The notes: generated by a model not told the origin, from the sequence alone. A DNA stretch of 64,000 nt from Tessaracoccus defluvii (GCF_014489575.1 NZ_CP060789.1:248001-312000); one strand, 5' to 3'; positions 19,814 to 29,212 are shown, counted from the stretch's first letter. A program made the numbers and translations.

Positions 19814-22800
19814 TCAGCCGAGCGCGATGTCGAGCGCCTTCCAATCGATCCCGGCCGGCGCGGCGGCCAGGAGCGTGGCGAGCAGGCCCTGACGGGCGGC
19901 GCGGACCGACTCGTCCTCGGCGTTGACCAGGATGTCCTCGAAGAAGCGCTCCGCCGCGGCCACGGCTGGGGCCGCCGCCTCCAGCAGGTCGCCCAGCGGC
20001 AGTCCTGCCGAGCCTGCAGGCAGCCCCGCGACGGCCTCGGCCAAAGCCACCTCGGCGGGCTCGCTGAGGCGGGCCGCGTCGTAGCCGGCGGCGACGCCGT
20101 CGGGCAGGATCCGCGAGGTGCGCACCAGCGTCGCCACGAGGCTCCGGAGGCGAGCGTCGCCACCCAGGGCGGTGAGCTCGGCCAGCAGCCTGGCGGCGCG
20201 GCCGGGGGCGTCGGCGGCGGGCAGGATCGCGGCGACCAGATCGGCCGACGTGCCCTCGTCCCGCAGCAGCTGAGCGAAGCGGCCGACGGTGAACTCCAGC
20301 GCCGAGTCGACGGCGTCCTCTGCCACCTCGACGCCCTGCTCCGCGAGGCGGGCGACGGCGTCGGTGAGGCCGGCGCGGATCGTCAGCGACTCGAGCGGGG
20401 TGCCCGCCGACTCGCGCAGGATCCGCACGACGCCCAGCGCGGCGCGGCGCAGGCCGAACGGGTCGGACGAGCCGGTCGGCTTCGCGCCGAGCGCGAACAT
20501 GGCGGCCAGCAGGTCGAAGCGGTCGCCCAGGGCGAGCAGCGCACCCGGCGTGGACGCCGGCACCGGGTCGGCGGAGGTGTGCGGCTGCTCCATCTCGTAG
20601 AGCGCGTCGGCCACCGCCTGCGGCTCCCCGAGGCGGACGGCGTACTCGCGGGCCACGAACCCGGCCAGCGAGCTCATCTCCACGACAAGCTGGGTGGCCA
20701 GGTCGAACTTGGCGAGCTGACCGGCTCGGGCCAGGGTCTCCCGCTCGGCGCCAAGCAGGCCGACGCGGTCGGCGAGCTTCCCGGCGACGTCGGAGATGCG
20801 GCGGGCGCGGAGCCCGACAGACCCGAGGCGGTCCTCGAACGTCAGCTTGTCGAGCCCGGGAACGAAGCTGTCGGCCTCAGTGGCCTCGAGGTCGGCGTTC
20901 CAGAAGAACAGCGCATCCTCGTAGCGCGCCCGGATCACCGACTCGTTGCCGGCGCGGACGGTGTCGTCGTCGCACAGGCCGTTGGCCATGGTGACGAAGT
21001 GCGGCGCGAGCTTCCCGTCGCGGTAGACGGGCAGGTAGCGCTGGTGCTTGCGCATGACGGTGGTCAGGATGCGCTCCGGCAGGTCGAGGTAGCGCTCGTC
21101 GAAGTTGCCGAGCACGCCGTGCGGGTCCTCCACGAGGTTGGTGATCTCGTCGACCAGCGTGGTCTCGCCGGCCAGGTCGACGGATCCGCCGACGCCAGCG
21201 GCCAGCGCGGTCGCCTTCTCCTCGACGGCGGCCCGCCGCTCAGCGGTGCTCAGGGCGATAGCGCCCTTCGCGATGGTCGGCAGCAGGGCGTCGGCGGTCT
21301 CGATGACCACGCGGCCGACGAGGGCGCCGTCGGCCCGCAGGCCGGACTCCTCGCCCACGACGGGGCGCTGCAGGTAGGTGGTGCGGCCGGCGACGAGGTC
21401 GGACACCTGCGCGGGGACCACGGCCGGGCCCCACAGCGCCACCAGCCAGCGGATGGCGCGGGAGAACGACAGCTTGGGATCGTTCCACCGCATGTTCTTC
21501 TCGGCGCGCAGCCCGATGACGACGTCGGCGACGATCTCGGCCATCACATCGAGGACGCCACGGCCCTCCACGGTGACGGCGACGGCGGCGTGCTCGTTGC
21601 CGCCGATCTCCGCCTTGACGATCTGGTCGACGGTGACGCCCTGCCCGCGCATGAAGCCCTCGAGCGGCTTGGTGGGGTTGCCGTCGGCGTCGAACGCCGC
21701 CTGCCACTTCGGGCCCTTCCGCAGCTGCTCGGCCGTCGGCTCCGCAGCAGCGAGCGCCTCGACGGTGGCGACGATGCGCCGCGGGGTGCCGTCGACGGTG
21801 ATGGCGCCGTGCTCCAGGCGGGTCGCGGCCAGCTTCGCGGTGAGCGCCTCACGGACGGCCTCGACCGTCTGCGGGACGACGTGCGGCGGCAACTCCTCGA
21901 CACCGATCTCCAGCGCGAACGTCTGCGGCGTCGTCGGCAGGTCGGCAGGCGCTGCCTCCGGCACGACGGGGGTGGTGTCGACGGCCTCGCGGGTCAGCGG
22001 GAAGCCGAGCTCCTCGCGGCGCTCGATCCACAGGGCGGCGGTGTCGCGCATCAGACGGCGCATCGCACCGAACGCCTTGGCACGCTCCGTCGTCGAGATG
22101 GCGCCCCGGGCGTCGAGCACGTTGAACGCGTGGCTCGACTTCAGGATGTAGGAGTGCGCGGGCACGGGCAGCCGGGCCTCGACCATGCGGGCCGCCTCGG
22201 CGACGTAGGTCTCGTAGAGCCTGCGGTTCGCCTCGACGTCAGCGTCGTCGAGGTAGTAGCGGCTCATCTCGTATTCCTGCTGGCCGAACGCCTCGCCGTA
22301 GGTGACGATGCGGCCGTCGGCGGCGGTGGCGTAGGCGATGTCCTTGAAGTGCGTGACGCCCTGCTGGGCCATGAGGATGCGCTCGACGCCGTAGGTCAGC
22401 TCGACGGGGATCGGGTCGAGGTTCTGGCCGCCCACCTGCTGGAAGTAGGTGAACTGCGTGATCTCCATGCCGTCCAGCCACACCTCCCAGCCGAGGCCCC
22501 AGGCGCCGATGGCCGGCTGCTGCCAGTTGTCCTCGACGAAGCGCACGTCGTGCTTGCTGAGGTCGATGCCGAGGGCCTCGAGCGAACCGAGGTACAGCTC
22601 CTGCGGGTCACCCGGCTCCGGCTTCAGGATCACCTGGAACTGGGTGTGGGTCTGCAGGCGGTTCGGGTTCTGGCCGTAGCGCGAGTCGTCGGGGCGCACG
22701 GACGGCTCCACGTAGGCCACGTCCCACGGCTCGGGGCCGAGCACGCGCAGCACGGTGGCAGGGTTCATGGTGCCTGCGCCGACCTCGCTGTTGAAGGGTT

Positions 22801-22870
22801 GCCACGTGAGGCATCCCTGCGAGGTCCAGTAGTCGGAGAGACGGCGGAGGGCTTCTTGCATCGTCAGCAC
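19814..22870 (-). CDS. glyQS: Glycyl-tRNA synthetase, fused alpha and beta subunits
   Basis: A single intact frame of 1018 residues starts at GTG 22870. Residues 1 to about 285 are the alpha chain (MQEALRRLSDYW, NPNRLQTHTQFQVILKPEP, GWEVWLDGMEITQFTYFQQVGG). A Pro/Ala-rich linker follows, then the beta chain from TFALEIGVEELPPHVV through the B3/B4 and HD-like regions to an anticodon-binding C-terminus. It charges tRNA-Gly. Most bacteria with this bacterial-type enzyme have separate glyQ and glyS genes, and many actinobacteria use the unrelated alpha2 enzyme, so the fused form is worth noting. It is the only aminoacyl-tRNA synthetase in the window. Confidence 0.95.
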   Translation of the reverse strand: MLTMQEALRRLSDYWTSQGCLTWQPFNSEVGAGTMNPATVLRVLGPEPWDVAYVEPSVRPDDSRYGQNPNRLQTHTQFQVILKPEPGDPQELYLGSLEALGIDLSKHDVRFVEDNWQQPAIGAWGLGWEVWLDGMEITQFTYFQQVGGQNLDPIPVELTYGVERILMAQQGVTHFKDIAYATAADGRIVTYGEAFGQQEYEMSRYYLDDADVEANRRLYETYVAEAARMVEARLPVPAHSYILKSSHAFNVLDARGAISTTERAKAFGAMRRLMRDTAALWIERREELGFPLTREAVDTTPVVPEAAPADLPTTPQTFALEIGVEELPPHVVPQTVEAVREALTAKLAATRLEHGAITVDGTPRRIVATVEALAAAEPTAEQLRKGPKWQAAFDADGNPTKPLEGFMRGQGVTVDQIVKAEIGGNEHAAVAVTVEGRGVLDVMAEIVADVVIGLRAEKNMRWNDPKLSFSRAIRWLVALWGPAVVPAQVSDLVAGRTTYLQRPVVGEESGLRADGALVGRVVIETADALLPTIAKGAIALSTAERRAAVEEKATALAAGVGGSVDLAGETTLVDEITNLVEDPHGVLGNFDERYLDLPERILTTVMRKHQRYLPVYRDGKLAPHFVTMANGLCDDDTVRAGNESVIRARYEDALFFWNADLEATEADSFVPGLDKLTFEDRLGSVGLRARRISDVAGKLADRVGLLGAERETLARAGQLAKFDLATQLVVEMSSLAGFVAREYAVRLGEPQAVADALYEMEQPHTSADPVPASTPGALLALGDRFDLLAAMFALGAKPTGSSDPFGLRRAALGVVRILRESAGTPLESLTIRAGLTDAVARLAEQGVEVAEDAVDSALEFTVGRFAQLLRDEGTSADLVAAILPAADAPGRAARLLAELTALGGDARLRSLVATLVRTSRILPDGVAAGYDAARLSEPAEVALAEAVAGLPAGSAGLPLGDLLEAAAPAVAAAERFFEDILVNAEDESVRAARQGLLATLLAAAPAGIDWKALDIALG

Positions 22871-22975
22871 CCATGCAGATTACCGAGAACTACGCGTCCG
22901 CGCCCATCCGGGCCCGTCCCGGGCGCGGCCGGGCATGCAAAGCTAGGCCGAAACGCACCCAGGAGGTCCCTTTCC

Positions 22976-23917
22976 ATGAAGATCGTCGTTCCCGATGCCT
23001 ATGTCGGCCCCAGCCCCGTCGTCGACGGCGCCGAGGTCGTCCACGTGCCGGCGAAGGCGGCGGTGCCCGACGAGCACCTCGACGCCGAAGTACTCGTGGC
23101 GTGGGGGCAGCCGGGCTGGGTGCTCGCCGATGCCGCGGCCAGGATGCCCAGGCTCCGGCTGGTCCAGGGCCTCATGGCGGGACCCGATCTTGTCCTCGGC
23201 GCTGGGTTCGCCGACGACGTGGCGCTGTGCAGCGGCGTCGGCGGCCACGACGGGACGGTGACGCAGCACGCGCTCGGCCTGACGCTCGCGCTCGTGCGCA
23301 ACTTCCCCCTTGCCTTCCAGCGGATGCAGGAGCGGCGCTGGGACGGCAGCCTCGGCGGCGCGATGCGCGACCGCGCCCACGACGGGCGGATTACCGGCCT
23401 CGACGGCGCCCGCGTCGCCGTGTGGGGGTTCGGGTCGATCGCCGCGACCCTGTCGCCGGTCCTGACCGCGCTCGGCGCCGAGGTCACCGGCATCGCGCGG
23501 ACGGCGGGGGAGAGGCACGGCTACCCGGTGGTGGCCGAGGACGACATCGCCGAACTGCTGGCCGCGACGGACGTGCTCATCATGATCCTGCCGGGCAACG
23601 AGTCAACCAGGCACGCACTCAACGCCGAGCGGCTCGCCCAGCTCGCGCCCGGCGCGCTGCTCGTCAACGTGGGCCGCGGCATCACCGTCGATCAGGAGGC
23701 GCTGGAGGCGGCGCTGCGCTCCGGCAGGCTCGCCGGCGCGGCGATCGACGTGACGGAGCCGGAGCCGCTGCCGTCCGACTCGCCGCTGTGGGACCTTCCG
23801 ACCCTGTTCATCACGCCGCACGTCGCCGGCGGCCGCCCGCAGCACGCGGACCGGCTGATCGCCGACAACGTGGCCGCCCTCGAGGCTGGGACGCCGCTGC
23901 GCAACCGGCTCCGCTGA
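22976..23917 (+). CDS. D-isomer-specific 2-hydroxyacid dehydrogenase
   Basis: ATG 22976 follows AGGAGG at 22961-22966. The protein has 313 residues, with the Rossmann motif VAVWGFGSIAATL, the VNVGRGITVDQEAL segment holding the catalytic Arg region, and the C-terminal HVAGGRP with the catalytic His replacing the usual HTAG form. The family reduces 2-keto acids to D-2-hydroxy acids with NAD(P)H. The substrate cannot be read from the sequence. The frame is open far upstream of this start, but that part is antisense to glyQS and is not coding. Confidence 0.88.
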   Translation: MKIVVPDAYVGPSPVVDGAEVVHVPAKAAVPDEHLDAEVLVAWGQPGWVLADAAARMPRLRLVQGLMAGPDLVLGAGFADDVALCSGVGGHDGTVTQHALGLTLALVRNFPLAFQRMQERRWDGSLGGAMRDRAHDGRITGLDGARVAVWGFGSIAATLSPVLTALGAEVTGIARTAGERHGYPVVAEDDIAELLAATDVLIMILPGNESTRHALNAERLAQLAPGALLVNVGRGITVDQEALEAALRSGRLAGAAIDVTEPEPLPSDSPLWDLPTLFITPHVAGGRPQHADRLIADNVAALEAGTPLRNRLR

Positions 23918-23962
23918 TCGCTGATTGGGGTTCGTCGGAGGGAACGTGAAGAATGGGTCGAC

Positions 23963-24868
23963 GTGACTGAGAAGCGGGTTGACCTGACGAAGTTCGCGTG
24001 GCTGTCCATCGCGGCCGCACTGGCGACCATCGCGCTCAAGACGACGGCGTGGCTCCTGACCGGGTCGGTCGGCCTGCTGTCCGACGCTGCGGAGTCGGTC
24101 GTCAACCTCGTCGCCGCCGTCGTCGCGCTCATCGCGCTGCGGGTCGCCGCCAAGCCGGCGGACAAGAACCACCACTTCGGACACTCGAAGGCCGAGTACT
24201 TCTCGTCGGCCATCGAGGGCGTCATGATCTTCGTCGCCGCCGCCGTCATCCTCGTCGTCGGCATCCAGCGCCTGCTGAACCCGCAGCCGCTGGAGCAGGT
24301 CGGCATCGGCCTGGCCATCTCGGTGGTCGCCGGGATCATCAACGGCGCCGTCGCGATCGTGCTCATCAGGGCCGGCCGCCAACACAACTCCATCACGCTG
24401 CGCGCCGACGGCCAGCACCTGATGACGGATGTGGTCACCTCGGTGGGCGTGGTCGTCGGCGTCGGGCTCGTCGCCCTGACCGGCTGGCAGATCCTCGACC
24501 CGATCGTCGCCATCGGTGTGGGCATCAACATCCTGTGGACCGGGTGGAAGCTGGTGTCGGAGTCGACGGCGGGGCTGATGGACGAGGCGCTGCCGAAGGA
24601 GACCAACGCCCGGATCCGCGAGATCCTCGCCGAACACACCAGCGAGCAGATCGACTTCCACGCCCTGCGCACCCGCGTCTCCGGCGCCCGCGCCTTCATG
24701 GAGATGCACATGCTGGTCCCCGGTGCGTGGTCGGTGAAGCAGGGCCACGACGCGATGGAGGACCTGATCGACCTCATCCGCGCCGAGTTCCCCGACCTGC
24801 ACGTGACGGGGCACCTCGAGCCGATCGAGGATCCGCGCAGCTACGAGGACGAACACCTCGACAGGTAG
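23963..24868 (+). CDS. Cation diffusion facilitator (CDF) family divalent-metal exporter
   Basis: The protein has 301 residues from GTG 23963. It has six predicted membrane segments. The metal-site motif LLSDAAESVVN in TM2 carries the two Asp/Glu-type ligands, HHFGHSKAEYFSS follows TM3, and DGQHLMTDVVTSVGV in TM5 holds the His-Asp pair. The cytoplasmic C-terminal domain (DFHALRTRVSGARAFMEMHMLVPG) is the usual ferredoxin-like dimerisation fold. It exports Zn, Fe, Co or Mn against the proton gradient; the metal is not determined. It lies 45 bases after the dehydrogenase gene and may be cotranscribed. Confidence 0.92.
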   Translation: MTEKRVDLTKFAWLSIAAALATIALKTTAWLLTGSVGLLSDAAESVVNLVAAVVALIALRVAAKPADKNHHFGHSKAEYFSSAIEGVMIFVAAAVILVVGIQRLLNPQPLEQVGIGLAISVVAGIINGAVAIVLIRAGRQHNSITLRADGQHLMTDVVTSVGVVVGVGLVALTGWQILDPIVAIGVGINILWTGWKLVSESTAGLMDEALPKETNARIREILAEHTSEQIDFHALRTRVSGARAFMEMHMLVPGAWSVKQGHDAMEDLIDLIRAEFPDLHVTGHLEPIEDPRSYEDEHLDR

Positions 24869-24961
24869 GTCGACGGCGCCCGTGCGGACCCCCTCCACGC
24901 GCTAGATTCGGTGCGACAGGGGCCTGACGACGGGTCGGTCCCGCGTCGGACGGAGCCGCAG

Positions 24962-25711
24962 ATGTCCTCCACCCCCGCATCGCCGCAGCTCGCCACGCTG
25001 CGGCGCATCATCGTCGCCGTCATCGTCGTGTCGTTCAGCGTGGCGGCGATCATGGGCATCATCGCGCTGCTCGCCCGCGACCTGGGCGACGTCGGCGTCA
25101 AGGTCCTGCTCACCACCGCCACCGTCGGGCTCTACAGCATCGCCGTCCTCTGCTGCGCCACGCTGGCCGGGAAGCGGCTGTCGGGCTTCGGGCTCGCGGG
25201 CGCAGCCGTCGCGGTGCTCGCCGCCGCCTACACCGTCACGCTGATCTGGATCGCCGACGGCCTCCGGTCCGACGTCGTCTACCAGTTCCTCGGATCGCTC
25301 ATCGCGCTGACGGTGGCGTGGGCGCTCGCGTCGCTGCTCCTGCTCCTGGCCGACCGCGGCCGCCCCGTCGTCGCGTGGGGGCTGCGCGTCACGCTCGGGC
25401 TCTTCGCGGCCCTCCTGCTGCTCATCTGGTACCTGATCTGGGGCGAGGTCGGGTCGGGTGAGGTGTTCGGCCGGCTGCTGGGCATCCTGTCGATCCTGGC
25501 GGCGCTGGGCGCGGTCGTCGTCCCCGTCGCGTCACTGCTGCTTCCCGACGCCCCGCGAGCGGCCCGGCTGTCGCCGGAGCTGGCTGAGCGGCTGCAGGCG
25601 GAGGCCACCCGCCGCGGCATCACCGTCGACGACCTCGTCGCGCCGCTCCTGGCCGCGTCAGAGCGGGCGCAGGACCCGCAGGGCCCTGTCGACGAGCAGC
25701 CCCACGCCTGA
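24962..25711 (+). CDS. Membrane protein of unknown function
   Basis: ATG 24962 has GGAG six bases upstream and is preferred to GTG 24911. The protein has 249 residues with about six hydrophobic segments: near residues 15-35, 45-65, 75-92, 103-125, 132-152 and 160-182. It ends in a charged tail (PELAERLQAEATRRGITVDDLV) that looks like a short ribbon-helix-helix-type or coiled segment. No family is recognised. The last 54 bases overlap the 3' end of the NUDIX gene on the other strand, which is unusual for this compact region and could mean that one of the two ends is misread. Confidence 0.7.
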   Translation: MSSTPASPQLATLRRIIVAVIVVSFSVAAIMGIIALLARDLGDVGVKVLLTTATVGLYSIAVLCCATLAGKRLSGFGLAGAAVAVLAAAYTVTLIWIADGLRSDVVYQFLGSLIALTVAWALASLLLLLADRGRPVVAWGLRVTLGLFAALLLLIWYLIWGEVGSGEVFGRLLGILSILAALGAVVVPVASLLLPDAPRAARLSPELAERLQAEATRRGITVDDLVAPLLAASERAQDPQGPVDEQPHA

Positions 25712-26200
25712 GCGCACCACCGGGTCGTCGACGGCGAACCAGCGCACGTCGAGCGACTCTGCCGACACCCGGGGCGCGGCCTCCTCCGGAACGCGGACGG
25801 CGAACCGGATGTCCAGGTGCTCGGCGCAGGCGAACCGGCCGCCGAGCAGATGTGCGTCCAGCTCGGCGGGAACCAGTTCGGCGTCCAGGGGGATGCCGCA
25901 CTCCTCGACGCCCTCGCGTCGCGCCGCGGCGGCGATGGACGCGTCGCCGGCCTCGATGTGGCCGCCGGGCTGGAGCCAGCGCAGCGCCTTGGCGTGATGC
26001 ACGAGGAGGACACGGTCCAGGTCGGCGCTGAACGGGAGCAGGCTCGCGGTGAAGTGGACGGGCCCGCCCGACTTCGCCAGCGCGGCCTCGCCGTGCTCGG
26101 CCGCGAAGCCGCGGTAGCGCGCCAGGAGGTCCGCCTGCTGGGCCTCGGCGGGCTCCCACTGCCGCAGCAGGGTGGTCAGGTCGGCCAGGAGGTCGCTCAC
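25658..26200 (-). CDS. NUDIX hydrolase
   Basis: GTG 26200 overlaps the stop of the sugar-kinase gene by four bases, so the two are translationally coupled. The protein has 180 residues. The Nudix box is GGHIEAGD followed by REGVEECG, with the REx2EExG metal-binding core intact and Asp in place of the usual first Glu. The rest is an antiparallel sheet typical of the fold. Such enzymes hydrolyse nucleoside diphosphates linked to another group. The operon context suggests a nucleotide-sugar or related substrate, which is inference. Confidence 0.88.
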   Translation of the reverse strand: MSDLLADLTTLLRQWEPAEAQQADLLARYRGFAAEHGEAALAKSGGPVHFTASLLPFSADLDRVLLVHHAKALRWLQPGGHIEAGDASIAAAARREGVEECGIPLDAELVPAELDAHLLGGRFACAEHLDIRFAVRVPEEAAPRVSAESLDVRWFAVDDPVVRSGVGLLVDRALRVLRPL

Positions 26201-27383
26201 AGCGCCCGCGCCGGTCCGCCGGGGCGTGTCAGGACGGTGGTCGCGCCCGCCGCGTTGGCCGGGAACTCCGCCAGGTAGCGGCCCAGCCAGTCCGCGGCGA
26301 AGGCCTCCGCGTCCGCCGTCGGCACCAGGGCCCACACGGATCCGCCGAACCCGGCCCCGAAGCCCGTGGACGCGACGGCGCCCAGCTCCCTGGCCAGCGC
26401 CTGCAGCCGGTCGGTCGCGGGCACCTGGTTGCCGAGCACGTCGGCCGCGTTGCGGTGCGACAGGTCGACGGCGCGCCCGAAGGCACCCATGTCGCCGGCG
26501 GTGAGGGCCGCGACGGCGCGGGGATGACGACCTCGGACTCGGTCAGGAACGCGGTCAGGCGGGAGCTCAGCGCCGGGTCGTGGGCGGAGACGGCGCGCAA
26601 CCCCTCCACGGCGTCCTCGTCGCTGGCGATCGCGTCGGCCAGCACGGCGTGGTCGCTGCCCGTGGCGGAGTTCCAGGTGGCGACCAGGTCGCGGGCCAGC
26701 GCGGAAGCCCGGTTGTACGAGGCCAGCGCGGCCCCCGTCTTCTCGGCCAGCACACCGGAGACGGCGACGACGAACGTCCACTCGGGCCCGAGCGGGACGC
26801 TGCCGCGCTCGACGATGGGGCAGAACGTGAACTCGGTGAGCCGGTCCGGGCGGCAGCAGAGCATCGCGGTGTGGTCCTCGGACCCGCCGAAGGTGCCGAC
26901 GCCCCGGTGCCCCGTGAGCGTCCCGAACGACAGCCCGTTCTCGATGGTCGCGAGGTAGCCGGCCAGGTCGATGTCGGAGTCGATCTCGGCCGCCCACTCG
27001 GGCCGCTCGCGCAGCCCGTTGTGGTCGATGAGCGCCAGGGCCGTGCCGACGACCAGCGCCGACGACGAGCTCATGCCGGAGGCCAGCGGCAGGTCGGAGT
27101 CGATCTCGATCCTGGCGGGGCGCAGCTCGCCGAAGTTGAGCGTCAGCCGGTCGATGACGGTCTGCACGTAGCCGCCCCAGTGGCCTGCGGGCAGCCCGGT
27201 CGGCGCCCCCGCCGTCAGCGCCAGTTCGCCGGGGATGGCGGTGGTGGTGGCGGTCAGGCCGCGGTCCGCGTCGTCGAGCGTCACCGAGATGCCGCGGTCG
27301 ACGGCGGCGAGCAGGCTCCGGCCGCCGGCGTAGTCGGTGTGCTTGCCGAGCACCTCGAGCCGGCCGGGGACGAACCACCTCAC
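26197..27383 (-). CDS. GHMP-family sugar kinase (galactokinase-like)
   Basis: GTG 27383 overlaps the nucleotidyltransferase stop by four bases. One base is missing in the G run 26520-26523; restored, the protein has 395 residues, a usual galactokinase length. The galactokinase signature appears as VPGRLEVLGKHTDYAGG, the ATP-binding GHMP motif as DLPLASGMSSSSALVVG, and the C-terminal motif as STGFGAGFGGSVWALV. It phosphorylates a sugar at C1, probably galactose or a related hexose. It sits between a nucleotidyltransferase and a NUDIX gene, so product activation to an NDP-sugar is plausible. The frameshift is likely an assembly error. Confidence 0.85.
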
Positions 27384-28198
27384 AGTCGGACCTCGTGATC
27401 GTCGAGGGCGGCGGCGACGGACGCGACGTCGCCCCGGTTGCTGAGGTCGAGGACCCCGTGGGCCGACCGGATGACGGTGTACGGGTCGCCGTCCGCGATG
27501 GCGCGGCGGACGGCGTCGGTGATCTCGTACTCGCCGCGGGCCGACGGCGCGATGACGCGGGCCGCGTCGAAGATGGCCGGGCCGCACAGCCAGCAGTTCA
27601 TGGAGATGACGGCGTCGTCGCCGAACCGCTCGACCGTGGCCGCGTCCGGCTTCTCGACGAGCTCGGCCAGGTTGCCGTCGGCATCAGCGGTGGCAAGGGC
27701 GAACGCGCTGATGCGGTCGGCGGCGATGTTGGACTCGCGGAGCATGGCGTCGCGTTCGAAGCCGATGAGCGCGGAGCCGGGGACGGTTGCGAACTGCTTC
27801 AGGGCGGCGACGGGGTAGAAGTTGTCCGAGTTGATCACGAGCACCCGGTCGCCTGCGGCGAAGGCCTCGGCGGCGCGCAGCGCGTCGGCGGTGCCGCGGG
27901 GCTCCTCCTGCACCGCGTAGCTGATGGTGACCCGCTGCTTCTCGACGGCGTCGTAGTAGTCGCGGATCATCTGGTGCTCGGGGCCGATCACCAGGCACAC
28001 GTCGACGAAGCCGGCGTCGGCGAGCGCGGTGATGACGTGGTCGAGGAACGGGCGGCCGACCGAGATCATGGCCTTGACGCCGGCGTCGGCCGCGGCTGCC
28101 TGGGCCTCGTCGAGGGTGACGTCAGCGGCCTCCTTGCGCATGCGCGAGCCGAGCCCGCGCGCGAGGATGACGGCCTTCGTGGGGGGCTGGGTGCTCAT
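27380..28198 (-). CDS. Sugar nucleotidyltransferase (RmlA/GalU-type)
   Basis: The protein has 272 residues from ATG 28198. The nucleotide-binding signature is AVILARGLGSRMRKE, with the substrate-binding INSDNFYP and LVEKP segments. It joins a sugar-1-phosphate to a nucleoside triphosphate and releases pyrophosphate. The kinase encoded next would supply its substrate, so the pair forms a two-step sugar activation route. Fucosidase and galactosidase products from the glycan locus are possible inputs, but nothing in the sequence fixes the sugar. Confidence 0.85.
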   Translation of the reverse strand: MSTQPPTKAVILARGLGSRMRKEAADVTLDEAQAAAADAGVKAMISVGRPFLDHVITALADAGFVDVCLVIGPEHQMIRDYYDAVEKQRVTISYAVQEEPRGTADALRAAEAFAAGDRVLVINSDNFYPVAALKQFATVPGSALIGFERDAMLRESNIAADRISAFALATADADGNLAELVEKPDAATVERFGDDAVISMNCWLCGPAIFDAARVIAPSARGEYEITDAVRRAIADGDPYTVIRSAHGVLDLSNRGDVASVAAALDDHEVRL

Positions 28199-28238
28199 GT
28201 GAACAAGGTAGGCGTGGAGTGAGCGATTCGACCAGAAA

Positions 28239-28859
28239 TCAGCCGAGATGATGAGCGCCGGTGCTCACAATGATGCTCATCGACACGGCACCCGGGTCGA
28301 TGACGCCGATGGAGCGGTCCGCCTTGAGCGCTGCGCGGCCCCGGCGGGCGAGCATCGGGGCGGTGGCGTCGCGCCCGGCCTCGCCGGCGAGCGCCGCCGC
28401 CGTCAGCGCCTCGGCCAGGGGGAGGCCGGCCGCGGCGGAGGCCGCGAGGGAGTCGACGACGGGGGCCAGCGCGTCGACGATGGTCTTGTCGCCCCGCTCG
28501 GCCTTCCCGCGGGTCATCACGCCGTGGAGGCCCACGTCCAGGGCGCCGTGGATCCCCGCGACGGTCAGCGGCGTGGGCCAGGCTGCACCGGTGCGCAGCA
28601 GGAACGTGCCGAACAACGGGCCCGAGGCCCCGCCGACGACCTTCACCAGCGCCATCCCCACCTGCCGCAGGGCGTCCGCCGCGGTGGCCTGGGCGCCGAA
28701 GTCGAGCGCGCCGGCCGCGGCGAAGCCGCGCTGCATGTTCGTGCCGTGGTCGCCGTCGCCGAGGATGCGGTCAAGTTCGTTCAGTTCCTCGACCCTCCGG
28801 TCGAACTCCTGCGAGCAGGCGCGCAGCCACGCGGACACAGCCGCGACAGAACTCTCCAT
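28239..28859 (-). CDS. dhaL: Dihydroxyacetone kinase L subunit-like protein (DhaL)
   Basis: ATG 28859; 206 residues. The ADP-Mg binding motif ELDRILGDGDHGTNM holds the metal-binding aspartates, and VVGGASGPLFGTFLLR is the next family signature. In the PTS-linked enzyme DhaL carries the ADP that is phosphorylated by DhaM, while DhaK binds the substrate. Neither dhaK nor dhaM is next to it here. It is 40 bases upstream of the sugar nucleotidyltransferase gene and likely starts that operon, so a different partner or substrate is possible. Confidence 0.85.
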   Translation of the reverse strand: MESSVAAVSAWLRACSQEFDRRVEELNELDRILGDGDHGTNMQRGFAAAGALDFGAQATAADALRQVGMALVKVVGGASGPLFGTFLLRTGAAWPTPLTVAGIHGALDVGLHGVMTRGKAERGDKTIVDALAPVVDSLAASAAAGLPLAEALTAAALAGEAGRDATAPMLARRGRAALKADRSIGVIDPGAVSMSIIVSTGAHHLG

Positions 28860-28927
28860 GTGTTTTCCAAACCTCGAATTTCGCGGCACCATCCTCCCAC
28901 AGCAGGGCCGTGGGGGCGCCACGCGGT

Positions 28928-29178
28928 TCAGCGCAGTCCGCGCAGGAAATCCTCGTCGTCGTCCGGCGCCTTCGGGGCAGCGGACGGTGGACGTGCCCGG
29001 AGACCGGTCTTCCGAAGAAGAGCCACGTCACGGGGCCGAGCACGGGGAGGCAGATGACGGTGAACGCCCACAGCCACTTCGGCATCGCCCGGACCTGCCC
29101 GTTGCGCGCCTGGGCCACCTCGACGATGCAGTAGATCGTCAGGGAGACGATGACGATGGCGAGGAGGACCCGGGGCAT
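28928..29178 (-). CDS. Small membrane protein with PLDc_N domain
   Basis: ATG 29178 (or GTG 29184). One base is missing in the C run 28996-28998. Restoring it replaces a long basic tail with the usual acidic ending APDDDEDFLRGLR and gives 83 residues. Two membrane segments (VLLAIVIVSLTIYCIVEVA and WLWAFTVICLPVLGPVTWLFFG) form the phospholipase D-nuclease N-terminal domain found alone in many actinobacteria. The function is unknown. It is divergent from menE. Confidence 0.75.
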
Positions 29179-29200
29179 GGGCACAGTCTACCTGGCGGGC

Positions 29201-29206
29201 TAGGGT
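29201..29206 (+). promoter_or_regulatory. -10 element of menE, leaderless arrangement
   Basis: TAGGGT ends six bases before ATG 29213, so transcription would begin at or next to the start codon. There is no ribosome-binding site. A good -35 box was not found. Confidence 0.4.
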
Positions 29207-29212
29207 GGCCGG

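Noticed and set aside
20579..23917. An open frame of over 1100 codons on the plus strand
   Set aside because: Its first two thirds are antisense to the intact glyQS gene and have no family signal. Only the part from ATG 22976, after a strong ribosome-binding site, is a dehydrogenase gene.
25658..28198. A lacto-N-biose/galacto-N-biose operon
   Set aside because: No phosphorylase (LnpA), GalT or GalE is present, and the kinase looks like galactokinase, not NahK.
28239..28859. A complete dihydroxyacetone kinase operon
   Set aside because: Only the L subunit is present. The neighbours are sugar-activation genes, not dhaK or dhaM.
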